Source: Deltaproteobacteria bacterium
GTDB taxonomy: Bacteria; UBA10199; DSSB01
Direction: 5' to 3'
DNA: 6,109 bases
Assembly (NCBI GenBank): GCA_020440745.1
Contig: JAGRNM010000087.1
Location: 1 to 6,109 of the forward strand
In this document: piece by piece, positions 1 to 6,109 of the stretch
Position numbering within the stretch: the first letter of the stretch is position 1
Layout of the letters: every line of letters begins with the position of its first letter
Made by a program: the position numbers and the translations under genes
Notes under the pieces: model-generated
Seen by the model: only the letters and a program-made list of their open reading frames with translations
Database searches by the model: none
Told to the model about the DNA's origin: nothing

Positions 1-1
1 A

Positions 2-1675
2 GAAGCCGACCAAAGTGGCAAACTACTCCAACGCATGATGGAAGCTGTTGATGGCGACTACCAAAGGTATTCCATCGATGACGGCAGCTATACCCGAGAG
101 CATTTTTTTGGAAAATATCCAGAAACTTTAAAGCTGGTAGAAAACATGAGCAATACGGAAATCCAAAAATTGCCCCGAGGAGGACACGACCAACTTAAAG
201 TATACAACGCTTACCTCCAAGCTATTAAAAATACCTCTGGCCCCACCGTCATTTTAGCCAAGACCATCAAAGGTTATGGTCTAGGAGAAGCTGGTGAAGG
301 CCGCAATATTACCCATGCTCAAAAAAAACTTAACGAGACCGAACTAAAAGAATTTCGTGACCGCTTTGATATTCCCATCGCCGACTCAAAATTATCCGAA
401 CTCCCTTTTTATCGACCTAAAGAACAAAGTGAAGAAATTCAATATCTCAAAGAAAGACGAGAAGCCTTAGGAGGCTTTCTCCCTAAAAGAAAATTTAAAA
501 GCAAAAAATTAAAACTACCTCAGCTAACAAACTTTGAAGAACTCCTAAAAGACAGTGGAGAAAAAACCATGGCAACCACCATGGCTTTTAATCGTTTTTT
601 ACAAAAACTCTTAAAAGATCCAAACTTGGGCAAAAGGATTGTGCCTATTATCCCCGATGAGGCTAGGACTTTTGGACTGGATCCTCTTTTTCGCAGCGTG
701 GGAATTTATTCTAGTCTAGGTCAAGTCTACGAACCCGTTGATAAAGAAAGTTTTCTTTATTACCGCGAAGACAAATCAGGACAAGTCTTAGAAGAGGGCA
801 TCACAGAAGCAGGATCCATGGCTAGTTTCACCGCATCCGGCACCGCTTACGCTACTTTTAGCGAAGCTATGATTCCTTTTTACATTTATTATTCCATGTA
901 TGGTTTTCAACGCACTGGAGATCTGATGTGGGCCTTTGGGGACTCCATGGGCAAGGGTTTTCTCTTAGGTGCCACTTTTGGAAGAAGCACCTTGGCCGGC
1001 GAAGGACTACAACACCAGGACGGACACTCCCATCTTTTGATGAGCGTCCTACCCAATATCAAAGCTTATCATCCAGCCTTTGCTTACGAAATTGCAGTGA
1101 TTCTCTCTCAGGGATTAAAAGAAATGTACGAAGAAAACCAAGACTGCTTTTATTATTTAACTCTACAAAATGAACCCTATCCCATGCCAGCAATGCCAGA
1201 AGGAGTAGAAGCAGGCATTTTAAAGGGGCTTTATTGTTTTGAAAAAACTACTAAAAGAAAAAAACAACACCTCCATCTTTGGGCCAGCGACGCTATTATG
1301 ATGGAAGCTAAAAAAGCAAAACTTATCTTAGAAAAAGAACACGATATCTCCGTTGATCTATGGAGCGCCACCTCTTACCAACAATTAAGAAAAGAAGCCT
1401 TATCGGTGGAAGAAGAAAATTTTAAAAACCCTAAATCTAAAGCAAAACTTTCTTACCTTCAACAAATCCTTCAAGAAAACACTGAGCCCATCCTAGCTGT
1501 CAGCGACCAAATTAAGGCCATCCCTGATCAAATAGCTAGGTGGACCGGCCAACAAATGAGCGTCTTAGGTACAGACGGCTTTGGACTTAGTGAAACCAGA
1601 GAAGGTTTAAGAGAGCATTTTCAGATTAATACTAAGACTATTGTGGAGAGAGCCTTAAAAAGACTTAAAAATTAA
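2..1675 (+). CDS. aceE: Pyruvate dehydrogenase E1 component, homodimeric type (5'-truncated by window edge)
   Basis: Thiamine-diphosphate-dependent decarboxylase of the cytoplasmic pyruvate dehydrogenase complex; it decarboxylates pyruvate and acetylates the lipoyl group of E2 (AceF). The frame is open from base 2, so the ATG at 35 is internal (it follows a Gly-Lys-Leu-Leu-Gln-Arg stretch typical of the family). Recognisable blocks include VDGDYQ, REHFFGKYPE, RGGHD, TIKGYG, PDEARTFG, MIPFYIYYSMYGFQR, GEGLQHQDGHSH, MPAMPEG and LGTDGFG. Three residues match E. coli AceE catalytic residues with identical spacing: His at 314-316 (H407), Glu at 806-808 (E571) and His at 1013-1015 (H640). From that register about 300 N-terminal residues, including the GDG thiamine-diphosphate motif, lie outside the window. 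The C-terminus stops soon after LGTDGFG, roughly 25-28 residues shorter than in E. coli. No aceF follows; the next gene is convergent and overlaps by 11 bases. The family assignment is very secure. Confidence 0.97.
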   Translation, partial: EADQSGKLLQRMMEAVDGDYQRYSIDDGSYTREHFFGKYPETLKLVENMSNTEIQKLPRGGHDQLKVYNAYLQAIKNTSGPTVILAKTIKGYGLGEAGEGRNITHAQKKLNETELKEFRDRFDIPIADSKLSELPFYRPKEQSEEIQYLKERREALGGFLPKRKFKSKKLKLPQLTNFEELLKDSGEKTMATTMAFNRFLQKLLKDPNLGKRIVPIIPDEARTFGLDPLFRSVGIYSSLGQVYEPVDKESFLYYREDKSGQVLEEGITEAGSMASFTASGTAYATFSEAMIPFYIYYSMYGFQRTGDLMWAFGDSMGKGFLLGATFGRSTLAGEGLQHQDGHSHLLMSVLPNIKAYHPAFAYEIAVILSQGLKEMYEENQDCFYYLTLQNEPYPMPAMPEGVEAGILKGLYCFEKTTKRKKQHLHLWASDAIMMEAKKAKLILEKEHDISVDLWSATSYQQLRKEALSVEEENFKNPKSKAKLSYLQQILQENTEPILAVSDQIKAIPDQIARWTGQQMSVLGTDGFGLSETREGLREHFQINTKTIVERALKRLKN

Positions 1676-1886
1676 TCTCAAGCAACTTATCTTTGGACTT
1701 AATGCCCTGAAGAATTTTTAAACGTGATTTGGCTACTCCTAAATGTTTAGCCAAAAGTTTTAACAAGGCCTGATTAGCCTTGCCATCCACTGCCGCCGCA
1801 GTCACCTTAACTTTAAAAAAATTTTCCCCTAAAGCTTCTACTTGATTACAAGAAGCCTTAGGTAAAACTTTGACTTTAATTTTCAT
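1665..1886 (-). CDS. DUF167 / YggU family small protein
   Basis: A 73-residue protein of the DUF167 (YggU) family, whose molecular function is not established. Diagnostic features are the N-terminal strand KIKVKVLPKAS (residues 2-12), the family signature VDGKAN (33-38) followed by a Leu-rich helix, and a C-terminal Gly-x-x-Ser-Lys-x-Lys-x-x-x-Ile block (61-71). I chose the ATG at 1886 because the family normally begins right at this strand; it lies 13 bases after the stop of the upstream TPR gene. A GTG at 1925 would add 13 residues and overlap that gene by 26 bases. Neither start has a good Shine-Dalgarno, so translation is probably coupled to the upstream gene. It is the last gene of the leftward cluster, and its stop lies inside the 3' end of aceE. 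The family call is firm; the start is moderately sure. Confidence 0.9.
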   Translation of the reverse strand: MKIKVKVLPKASCNQVEALGENFFKVKVTAAAVDGKANQALLKLLAKHLGVAKSRLKILQGIKSKDKLLEINF

Positions 1887-1899
1887 GACATGAAATGAC

Positions 1900-2559
1900 T
1901 TAAGCGCCTTTAACAAAGGTGGCACAAAAGGCGTCGTGTAATTTTTTAAACAAAGCAGCTACCGATTCCTCTTGGTGATCCCTGGCTTTTTTGATGCCCT
2001 CCTCTAAGTAAGCGCCACATTGTTCAATACCCACTTTCCTTTGCACCAACATCTCTAAAAGCATCAGATCCATCTGACCTGCGCTTACTAATTCGTCCAA
2101 ATCTTTTTCAAAGGTCTCTTGAAAACATTCTAAGGCCTTTTCTTTTTGACCATCTTTAAGGTAAGCCATCCCCATGGTACTGCGAGCGTGATGACGAAAA
2201 TTAGCATTGATATTGGGCAAATCCAGGACCTTTTGACATCGCTTAATAGCCGTCTCATACTGACCAAAGACATCAATTAACAAACGAGCAGAAATAATTT
2301 TTAAAGAAGGTTCTTCTGGCAAAAGCTTTTCTGCCTTATCATAGTATTTAGAAGCCTGACGAAAATCCTTTAACTGGCGAGACAACATTCCTAAGGTAGA
2401 ATAAAAGAGAGCCTCTAGGTGAGCATCCCCTGCTTCTTGGGCCTCTTTTAAACCTTTTTGAAAATAGACCTCTGCAGCTTCGTGATCTTGAGCTGCCATT
2501 TTTAAAAGACCATTTTCAAAATTTTTATTATTAATAGGTTGATGAAGATCTTGAGACAT
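1900..2559 (-). CDS. TPR-repeat protein of unknown function
   Basis: A 219-residue, probably cytoplasmic helical-repeat protein; I see no signal peptide or membrane segment. Successive helix pairs resemble tetratricopeptide repeats at about residues 13-45 (with AAEVYFQKGL), 46-84 (LGMLSRQLKDFRQASKYYDKAEKLLP), 85-118 (degenerate, YETAIKRCQKVLDLP) and 119-153 (MGMAYLKDGQKEKALECFQ). The last 65 residues are helical but not clearly repeats. TPR arrays usually bind other proteins, so an adaptor role is the only safe inference; no catalytic motif is visible. The ATG at 2559 has an AAGGAG Shine-Dalgarno six bases upstream. It lies 30 bases after the phosphatase gene and 13 bases before the DUF167 start, so it is probably co-transcribed with both. 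I do not recognise a named orthologue. Confidence 0.87.
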   Translation of the reverse strand: MSQDLHQPINNKNFENGLLKMAAQDHEAAEVYFQKGLKEAQEAGDAHLEALFYSTLGMLSRQLKDFRQASKYYDKAEKLLPEEPSLKIISARLLIDVFGQYETAIKRCQKVLDLPNINANFRHHARSTMGMAYLKDGQKEKALECFQETFEKDLDELVSAGQMDLMLLEMLVQRKVGIEQCGAYLEEGIKKARDHQEESVAALFKKLHDAFCATFVKGA

Positions 2560-2565
2560 AGTTTG

Positions 2566-2571
2566 CTCCTT
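2566..2571 (-). promoter_or_regulatory. Shine-Dalgarno of the TPR gene
   Basis: The - strand reads AAGGAG, six bases upstream of the ATG at 2559. It supports that start and gives this mid-operon gene its own ribosome entry. Confidence 0.8.
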
Positions 2572-2589
2572 ATCCCTTTTAGTTTAAGT

Positions 2590-3360
2590 TTAAGATAGTA
2601 AGATTTGCTTCATCTCCTCTTGTAAATACCCATTACTAGCTAAAATTTCTTTAAAATAAATTTCAAACTTTTGACCTTGATAGTCTGTAACTTTACCCCC
2701 AGCTTCTTCAATCATTAAAAAACCCGCAGCCACATCCCAAGGAAAAAGATTAAGCTCCCAAAAAGCATCATAACGACCACAGGCAACATAACAAAGATCC
2801 ACCGCTGCCACCCCATCTCGCCTTAATGCCCTTGCCTTTAATAATATCCTTTGAAACTCGCGGATATTGTTTCTTTCACTCTCTCTAAAAAAAAAAAAAA
2901 AACCCGTAGCTACTAAAGACTCATTAAGAGACTTAGAGCGACTAACCTGAATTTTTTCTCCATTAAGAGTAGCTCCTTGCCCCCGTTCTGCCAAAAACAT
3001 CTCATCCAAATTAGGCTCATAGACGGCCCCCATCACAATTTCTCCCTGATGTTCTAAAGCAATAGAAGTACAAAACAAAGGATAGCCATGGGTATAATTA
3101 GTGGTTCCATCTAAAGGATCAATAATCCATTTGTATTCACTATCCTTACGATTACCGCTGCCTTCTTCCGCTAAAATATCATGATGGGGATAGGTGCCTT
3201 GGATTTTTTCTACTATGGCCTTTTCACAGGCATGATCAATATCAGTGACTAAATTAATATCACCCTTAAACTGAATATCACGTGCCTTTTTAAGACCATC
3301 TAATTGAATCTGTCCAGAAAGCCGACAAGCTTCCTCAGCAATTTTTAAAAAATCTTTCAA
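2590..3360 (-). CDS. suhB: Inositol-1-monophosphatase family protein (SuhB-like)
   Basis: A 256-residue Mg2+-dependent phosphatase of the inositol monophosphatase superfamily, full length for the family. Visible metal-binding elements are the Glu of AEEGSG (E66), DPLDGTTN (D81 and D84, motif A) and WDVAAG (D209, motif B) followed by EEAGGKVTD. The family dephosphorylates myo-inositol-1-phosphate or related sugar phosphates; the E. coli member SuhB also joins the Nus complex that supports rRNA transcription, so the substrate and any regulatory role here are inferred. The start is TTG at 3360, backed by AAGGAG six bases upstream with no competing ATG. Residues 154-158 are five Phe encoded by a run of 16 T (- strand), where relatives usually have Gly-Phe-Pro-Tyr-Asp-x-Arg; the length is preserved and downstream motifs stay in frame. 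The gene lies 46 bases after comF and 30 before the TPR gene, probably in one operon. An alternative is another IMPase-superfamily phosphatase such as a histidinol-phosphate phosphatase, but the motifs fit SuhB best. Confidence 0.93.
   Translation of the reverse strand: MKDFLKIAEEACRLSGQIQLDGLKKARDIQFKGDINLVTDIDHACEKAIVEKIQGTYPHHDILAEEGSGNRKDSEYKWIIDPLDGTTNYTHGYPLFCTSIALEHQGEIVMGAVYEPNLDEMFLAERGQGATLNGEKIQVSRSKSLNESLVATGFFFFFRESERNNIREFQRILLKARALRRDGVAAVDLCYVACGRYDAFWELNLFPWDVAAGFLMIEEAGGKVTDYQGQKFEIYFKEILASNGYLQEEMKQILLS
2887..2902. repeat. 16-base A/T homopolymer inside the phosphatase gene
   Basis: An uninterrupted run of 16 A on the + strand (16 T on the coding strand) encodes the last base of a Gly codon and five Phe codons. 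It is by far the longest homopolymer I see in the window; others are about 7-8 bases. Such tracts can mutate by slippage, and a gain or loss of one base would break the gene. Confidence 0.95.
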
Positions 3361-3366
3361 GATTTT

Positions 3367-3372
3367 CTCCTT
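3367..3372 (-). promoter_or_regulatory. Shine-Dalgarno fixing the TTG start of suhB
   Basis: The - strand reads AAGGAG, six bases before the TTG at 3360, the same motif and spacing as for the TPR gene. There is no ATG or GTG nearby, so this site decides the start. Confidence 0.82.
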
Positions 3373-3406
3373 AAATTTATTTTTAAAAAATTAAGAAATA
3401 AAATAT

Positions 3407-4150
3407 TTAAGCCCTTCTTGCTAAAACCCAAACCCCAACCTCCCTAGCCCGAGCTTTTAGACAAAGTCTAGTCAAAGCCTCAGCTGTGGCCCCTGTTGTT
3501 AAAACATCATCCACAATCAAAATCTTAAGACCTTCAAAACTCTTAGGCTTTCTAAAAGAAAAGGCGCCTCCCAAGGCCTTAAGACGATCTGCTCTTTTTT
3601 TCTGAGCTTGGGGCCTTTGATAACGGCGCCCAATAGAAAAATCCAAATCCAAATCCAAAGAAGAAGCAGAAAGCAATTCCTTACTTAATAAAACACTCTG
3701 ATTAAAGCTTCTTCTTAAAAGCCTTAAACGACTTAAGGGAACGGGCAAAAGCAAATCTGGCAAAAATTCCTGCACCGCCTTTTTAAAGGAAGGGGCCGCC
3801 AATTGGGCCAAAACTTGGACCGTACTTATCTGAGAACCAAACTTAACTTGGTGCAGTAGCCTTTGAATACTACCCTCCATTAAAAAAGGACTAAAAACTT
3901 TTGTAAAAGAAGGTTTTTCTTTGAGACAAACGGAACAAAGGTGCGCCCTAGTCTCCTGGCTAATAAAAGGTTGAGCGCAGCATAAGCAATGGGACTTAGG
4001 CAAAGGCAAAACTCCATGCTGGCAAGCATCGCAAAGAGAGACAAAAGATTTAGCACCTTTTCCACATAACTCACACAAAGGGGGAAAAAGACTCTCTTTT
4101 AAGGAAGACCATAGACTAGAAATATTGCTTTCTTCTGCAAGCTCTACCAT
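3407..4150 (-). CDS. comF: ComF family protein (phosphoribosyltransferase-like, competence)
   Basis: A 247-residue ComF/GntX family protein, normal length. The N-terminal part has the family's cysteine pairs, likely zinc-binding: C26/C29, C40/C43, C55/C58 and C72/C75. These are followed by the MEGSIQRLLHQVKFG segment (91-105), which matches the conserved Y-x-G-x-(I/L)-x-x-x-I-x-x-x-K-x-x-G block. The type I phosphoribosyltransferase half shows LLLPVPLSRLRLLRRSFNQS (133-152) and the PRPP-loop signature ILIVDDVLTTGAT (210-222). In naturally transformable bacteria ComF helps bring single-stranded DNA into the cytoplasm; in others its role is unclear, and no other competence gene is visible here. 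The ATG at 4150 has only a weak AGG-type ribosome site, 30 bases after the gpmI stop. A short in-frame hexamer repeat encodes Leu-Asp three times (residues 165-170). Confidence 0.94.
   Translation of the reverse strand: MVELAEESNISSLWSSLKESLFPPLCELCGKGAKSFVSLCDACQHGVLPLPKSHCLCCAQPFISQETRAHLCSVCLKEKPSFTKVFSPFLMEGSIQRLLHQVKFGSQISTVQVLAQLAAPSFKKAVQEFLPDLLLPVPLSRLRLLRRSFNQSVLLSKELLSASSLDLDLDFSIGRRYQRPQAQKKRADRLKALGGAFSFRKPKSFEGLKILIVDDVLTTGATAEALTRLCLKARAREVGVWVLARRA
3639..3656. repeat. Three tandem AAATCC hexamers within comF
   Basis: Three perfect copies of AAATCC (+ strand) sit in frame in comF and produce an LDLDLD stretch between the two halves of the phosphoribosyltransferase domain. Copy-number change would add or remove Leu-Asp pairs without a frameshift. 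Confidence 0.85.
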
Positions 4151-4180
4151 GAAGACGCCTACTACAAAACTTTCAATATT

Positions 4181-5707
4181 TTAAGAGTGAACAATCATGG
4201 ATTGACCCGTCATTTCTTTGGGTTTTTGAATACCTAAAAGCTCTAAAATTGTTGGAGCCACATCAGCTAGGGTCCCTTGTTTTCTAAGTTTAAGATTTTT
4301 CCCCTGAGGGCTTACCAAAATAAAGGGAACCAAATTAGTGGTATGGGCTGTATGAATACGTCCATGAGCGTCTTTCATTTGATCACTGTTGCCATGATCC
4401 GCTGTCAAAATCATGAAACCCTGTTTAGCCTGAATGGATTTTACAATCTTGCCTATCTGTTTATCCAAACACTCGATGGCAGCAATGGCGGCCTCTAAAT
4501 TACCCGTATGACCCACCATATCGGAATTAGCAAAATTAAGGACGATCAAGTCAAATTTTTGACTATCAAGGGCCTCTAATAATTTTTGAGTAATCTCCGG
4601 CGCGCTCATTTCTGGTTTTTGATCATAGGTAGGCACCTCTCTAGGTGAAGGAACCAAAATCCTTTCTTCACCCGGAAAAATTTTTTCTTCTCCACCATTA
4701 AAAAAGAAAGTTACGTGAGCATATTTTTCTGTCTCTGCTAAACGAAGTTGATGCAAGCCTTCACGGCTCACTAATTCACCTAAAGTATTTTTGATTTCAA
4801 GAGCAGGAAAAGCCACCGGTAATTTAAATTTTTTGTCGTACTCGGCCATACAGGTAAAACAAGAAAGAGGAACAAAATTTTTCTTAAAAGCATCAAAGTC
4901 TCTAAAGGCTAAAGCCTGAGTTAATTGCCTAGCTCGGTCACTGCGAAAATTGAAAAAAATAATACTGTCTAAGTCTTTAATGTTTTCTCCACCCTTAAGG
5001 ACTATAGGTTTTACAAATTCGTCAGTTACTCCCTTAGCATAAGAATCCTGCAAAGCTTCTTTAGCCGAATCAAAGACCTCTCCCTGACCCAAAACCAAAG
5101 CATCATAAGCTTTTTGAGTACGCTCCCAACGCTGATCCCGGTCCATAGCGTAATAGCGCCCCATCAGAGTAGCAATCTTACCAACACCAATTTCTTTAAT
5201 TTTTTCTTCTAAGGCCTGCACATAGCCCAAGCCCGACTGAGGGTCAGTATCACGACCATCAGTAAAGACATGAATCGCCACCCGATTAAGCCCTTGTGCT
5301 TTAGCTAATTGTAAAAGGGCGTAAAGATGGTCTTGGTGAGAGTGCACGGCTCCATCACTGAGCAAACCCATAAGATGCAAGGTACTGTGGTGATTTCTAG
5401 CCGCATTAACTGCCTTTAATAAAGCAGGATTGGTAAAAAAACTTTTATCCTCAATTGCTTGATAAATACGAGTCAAACCCACAGGTGCAATACGTCCAGC
5501 TCCAATATTAAGATGACCTACCTCCGAGTTACCCATGATCCCTTGAGGCAAACCCACGGCTGGTCCAGAAGCGTCCACTAAGGCATGGGGATAGTCTTGC
5601 AATAAAGCATCATAATGAGGGGTCTTAGCCAACTTAATGGCATTGTCTTGCGCTTCTTCGCGGTAACCCCATCCATCTAAAATCATTAATAAGGTAGGTT
5701 TATTCAT
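4181..5707 (-). CDS. gpmI: 2,3-bisphosphoglycerate-independent phosphoglycerate mutase
   Basis: Interconverts 3- and 2-phosphoglycerate in cytoplasmic glycolysis/gluconeogenesis using two Mn2+ ions and a phosphoserine intermediate. At 508 residues it is full length. The alkaline-phosphatase-like metal sites are complete: D11 in LMILDGWG, catalytic S61 in GIMGNSEVGH, D396 and H400 in NSDMVGH, D437 and H438 in TADHGN, and H455 in HTAHTTN. Relative to the Geobacillus enzyme (D12, S62, D403, H407, D444, H445, H462) the C-terminal set is shifted uniformly by seven. The middle insert domain is present, with HVFTDGRDTDP (146-156), GRYYAMDRDQRW (183-194) and FFNFRSDRARQ (251-261). The ATG at 5707 overlaps the rlmH stop by eight bases; the nearest Shine-Dalgarno-like AAGGA is 13 bases upstream, so translational coupling is likely. 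All residues expected for activity are present. Confidence 0.98.
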   Translation of the reverse strand: MNKPTLLMILDGWGYREEAQDNAIKLAKTPHYDALLQDYPHALVDASGPAVGLPQGIMGNSEVGHLNIGAGRIAPVGLTRIYQAIEDKSFFTNPALLKAVNAARNHHSTLHLMGLLSDGAVHSHQDHLYALLQLAKAQGLNRVAIHVFTDGRDTDPQSGLGYVQALEEKIKEIGVGKIATLMGRYYAMDRDQRWERTQKAYDALVLGQGEVFDSAKEALQDSYAKGVTDEFVKPIVLKGGENIKDLDSIIFFNFRSDRARQLTQALAFRDFDAFKKNFVPLSCFTCMAEYDKKFKLPVAFPALEIKNTLGELVSREGLHQLRLAETEKYAHVTFFFNGGEEKIFPGEERILVPSPREVPTYDQKPEMSAPEITQKLLEALDSQKFDLIVLNFANSDMVGHTGNLEAAIAAIECLDKQIGKIVKSIQAKQGFMILTADHGNSDQMKDAHGRIHTAHTTNLVPFILVSPQGKNLKLRKQGTLADVAPTILELLGIQKPKEMTGQSMIVHS

Positions 5708-6109
5708 GATGATAAGGTAGTCCTTGTTTAATCGTCATGGCACGATAAAGTTGTTCCAAAAAAAAGACTCTAGCCATTTCGTGGGGCAGTGTCAGTCTAG
5801 AAAGACTCCAAGTTTCTTGCACGCTCCCTTTTAAAGAATCAGCCACTCCATAGGACGAACCAATAATCCAACTAATTTCCGAAAGACCAGAGTTAAAAAA
5901 ACCTTCTAACTTTTTTGCCCAGTCTTGACTAGCCATCTCTTTTCCTGTCTCATCTAACAAAATAAGATAGCTTGGCTTTTTGATTCTTTTCATTAAATTT
6001 TTTTCTTCTTTTTTTAAAGCCTGAAGCTTTTGTTTGGGATTCCAAGCTTCTTCAGGAATCTCCTCTAAAAGCATGGGACAAAATTTTTGAATACGATTTA
6101 AATAATCCT
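5700..6109 (-). CDS. rlmH: 23S rRNA (pseudouridine-1915-N3)-methyltransferase, N-terminus cut by window edge
   Basis: SPOUT-class methyltransferase that uses SAM to methylate pseudouridine 1915 in helix 69 of 23S rRNA on the assembled ribosome, acting as a homodimer. The frame stays open to base 6109; the ATG at 6074 is internal, because the upstream residues YLNRIQKF match the usual Y-L-x-R segment. About 136 codons are visible; with a usual length near 155, some 20 residues are missing. Family blocks are LILLDETGKEMAS (counting from that Met, 37-49), WIIGSSYGV (69-77, the SAM loop, usually Ile-Gly-Gly-x-x-Gly), SLSRLTLPHEMARVFFLEQLYRA (90-112) and the C-terminal YHHE. The second loop Gly is Ser here. 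The stop is embedded in the start of gpmI (ATGAATAA). This is the first gene of the visible leftward cluster; its promoter lies outside the window. Confidence 0.96.
   Translation of the reverse strand, partial: DYLNRIQKFCPMLLEEIPEEAWNPKQKLQALKKEEKNLMKRIKKPSYLILLDETGKEMASQDWAKKLEGFFNSGLSEISWIIGSSYGVADSLKGSVQETWSLSRLTLPHEMARVFFLEQLYRAMTIKQGLPYHHE

Noticed and set aside
928..1173. 81-codon + strand open frame inside aceE
   Set aside because: It lies entirely within strongly conserved aceE coding sequence in another frame and shows no recognisable domain.
1887..1925. GTG start at 1925 for the DUF167 gene
   Set aside because: It would add 13 residues unlike the family, has no Shine-Dalgarno and overlaps the TPR gene by 26 bases; the ATG at 1886 fits the domain boundary.
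2573..2594. Short GTTTAA direct repeat in the suhB-TPR gap
   Set aside because: Two copies of a low-complexity hexamer in AT-rich DNA are not meaningful evidence of an operator.
2887..2902. Treating the phosphatase gene as a frameshifted pseudogene because of the homopolymer
   Set aside because: Motif A before the tract and motif B after it are in the same frame, the family spacing is kept and the full length is intact.
3361..3406. AT-only imperfect inverted repeat in the comF-suhB gap, considered as a terminator or internal promoter
   Set aside because: The pairing is weak and lacks a GC stem, and such AT-rich patterns arise by chance here; no clear -35/-10 pair could be assigned.
3880..4074. 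64-codon - strand open frame inside comF
   Set aside because: It is an out-of-frame shadow of the cysteine-rich part of comF, with no independent ribosome site or family resemblance.
4277..4498. 73-codon + strand open frame antisense to gpmI
   Set aside because: It is opposite the conserved C-terminal metal-site region of gpmI; the open frame is explained by the coding constraint on the other strand.

Overview
The window is a compact, AT-rich stretch of bacterial chromosome holding seven protein-coding genes, two of them cut by the window edges. No RNA gene, mobile element, CRISPR array or phage gene is visible, and every intergenic gap is under 50 bases. It reads as ordinary core metabolism and housekeeping. 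I do not see a convincing undescribed system and do not claim one.

Layout: positions 2-1675 on the + strand carry the C-terminal two thirds of a homodimeric-type pyruvate dehydrogenase E1 (aceE). From there to the right edge everything is on the - strand. In transcription order (right to left) it is rlmH (23S rRNA pseudouridine methyltransferase, N-terminus cut at 6109), gpmI (cofactor-independent phosphoglycerate mutase), comF (phosphoribosyltransferase-like competence protein), an inositol-monophosphatase/SuhB family phosphatase, a TPR-repeat protein of unknown role, and a small DUF167/YggU protein. The gaps are -8, 30, 46, 30 and about 13 bases, so these six genes look like one operon. aceE and the DUF167 gene converge and overlap by 11 bases at their 3' ends.

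Organism: a Gram-negative-type bacterium is likely. From memory, the order rlmH-gpmI-comF is found in deltaproteobacteria-like lineages (often after rsfS), so I tentatively suggest a low-GC member of that broad group. This is inference from gene order and protein style, not a database result.

How the genes fit together: AceE feeds pyruvate into acetyl-CoA and GpmI works a few steps earlier in lower glycolysis. RlmH and possibly SuhB act in ribosome maturation or rRNA synthesis, and ComF is linked to DNA uptake. The shared operon probably reflects co-expression of growth-related genes rather than one pathway. The most noteworthy sequence oddity is a 16-base A/T homopolymer inside the phosphatase gene. 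It encodes five phenylalanines where the family usually has a different short motif, yet the reading frame and family spacing are kept. Smaller oddities are a shortened AceE C-terminus, a Gly-to-Ser change in the RlmH SAM-binding loop, and a TTG start backed by a perfect Shine-Dalgarno.
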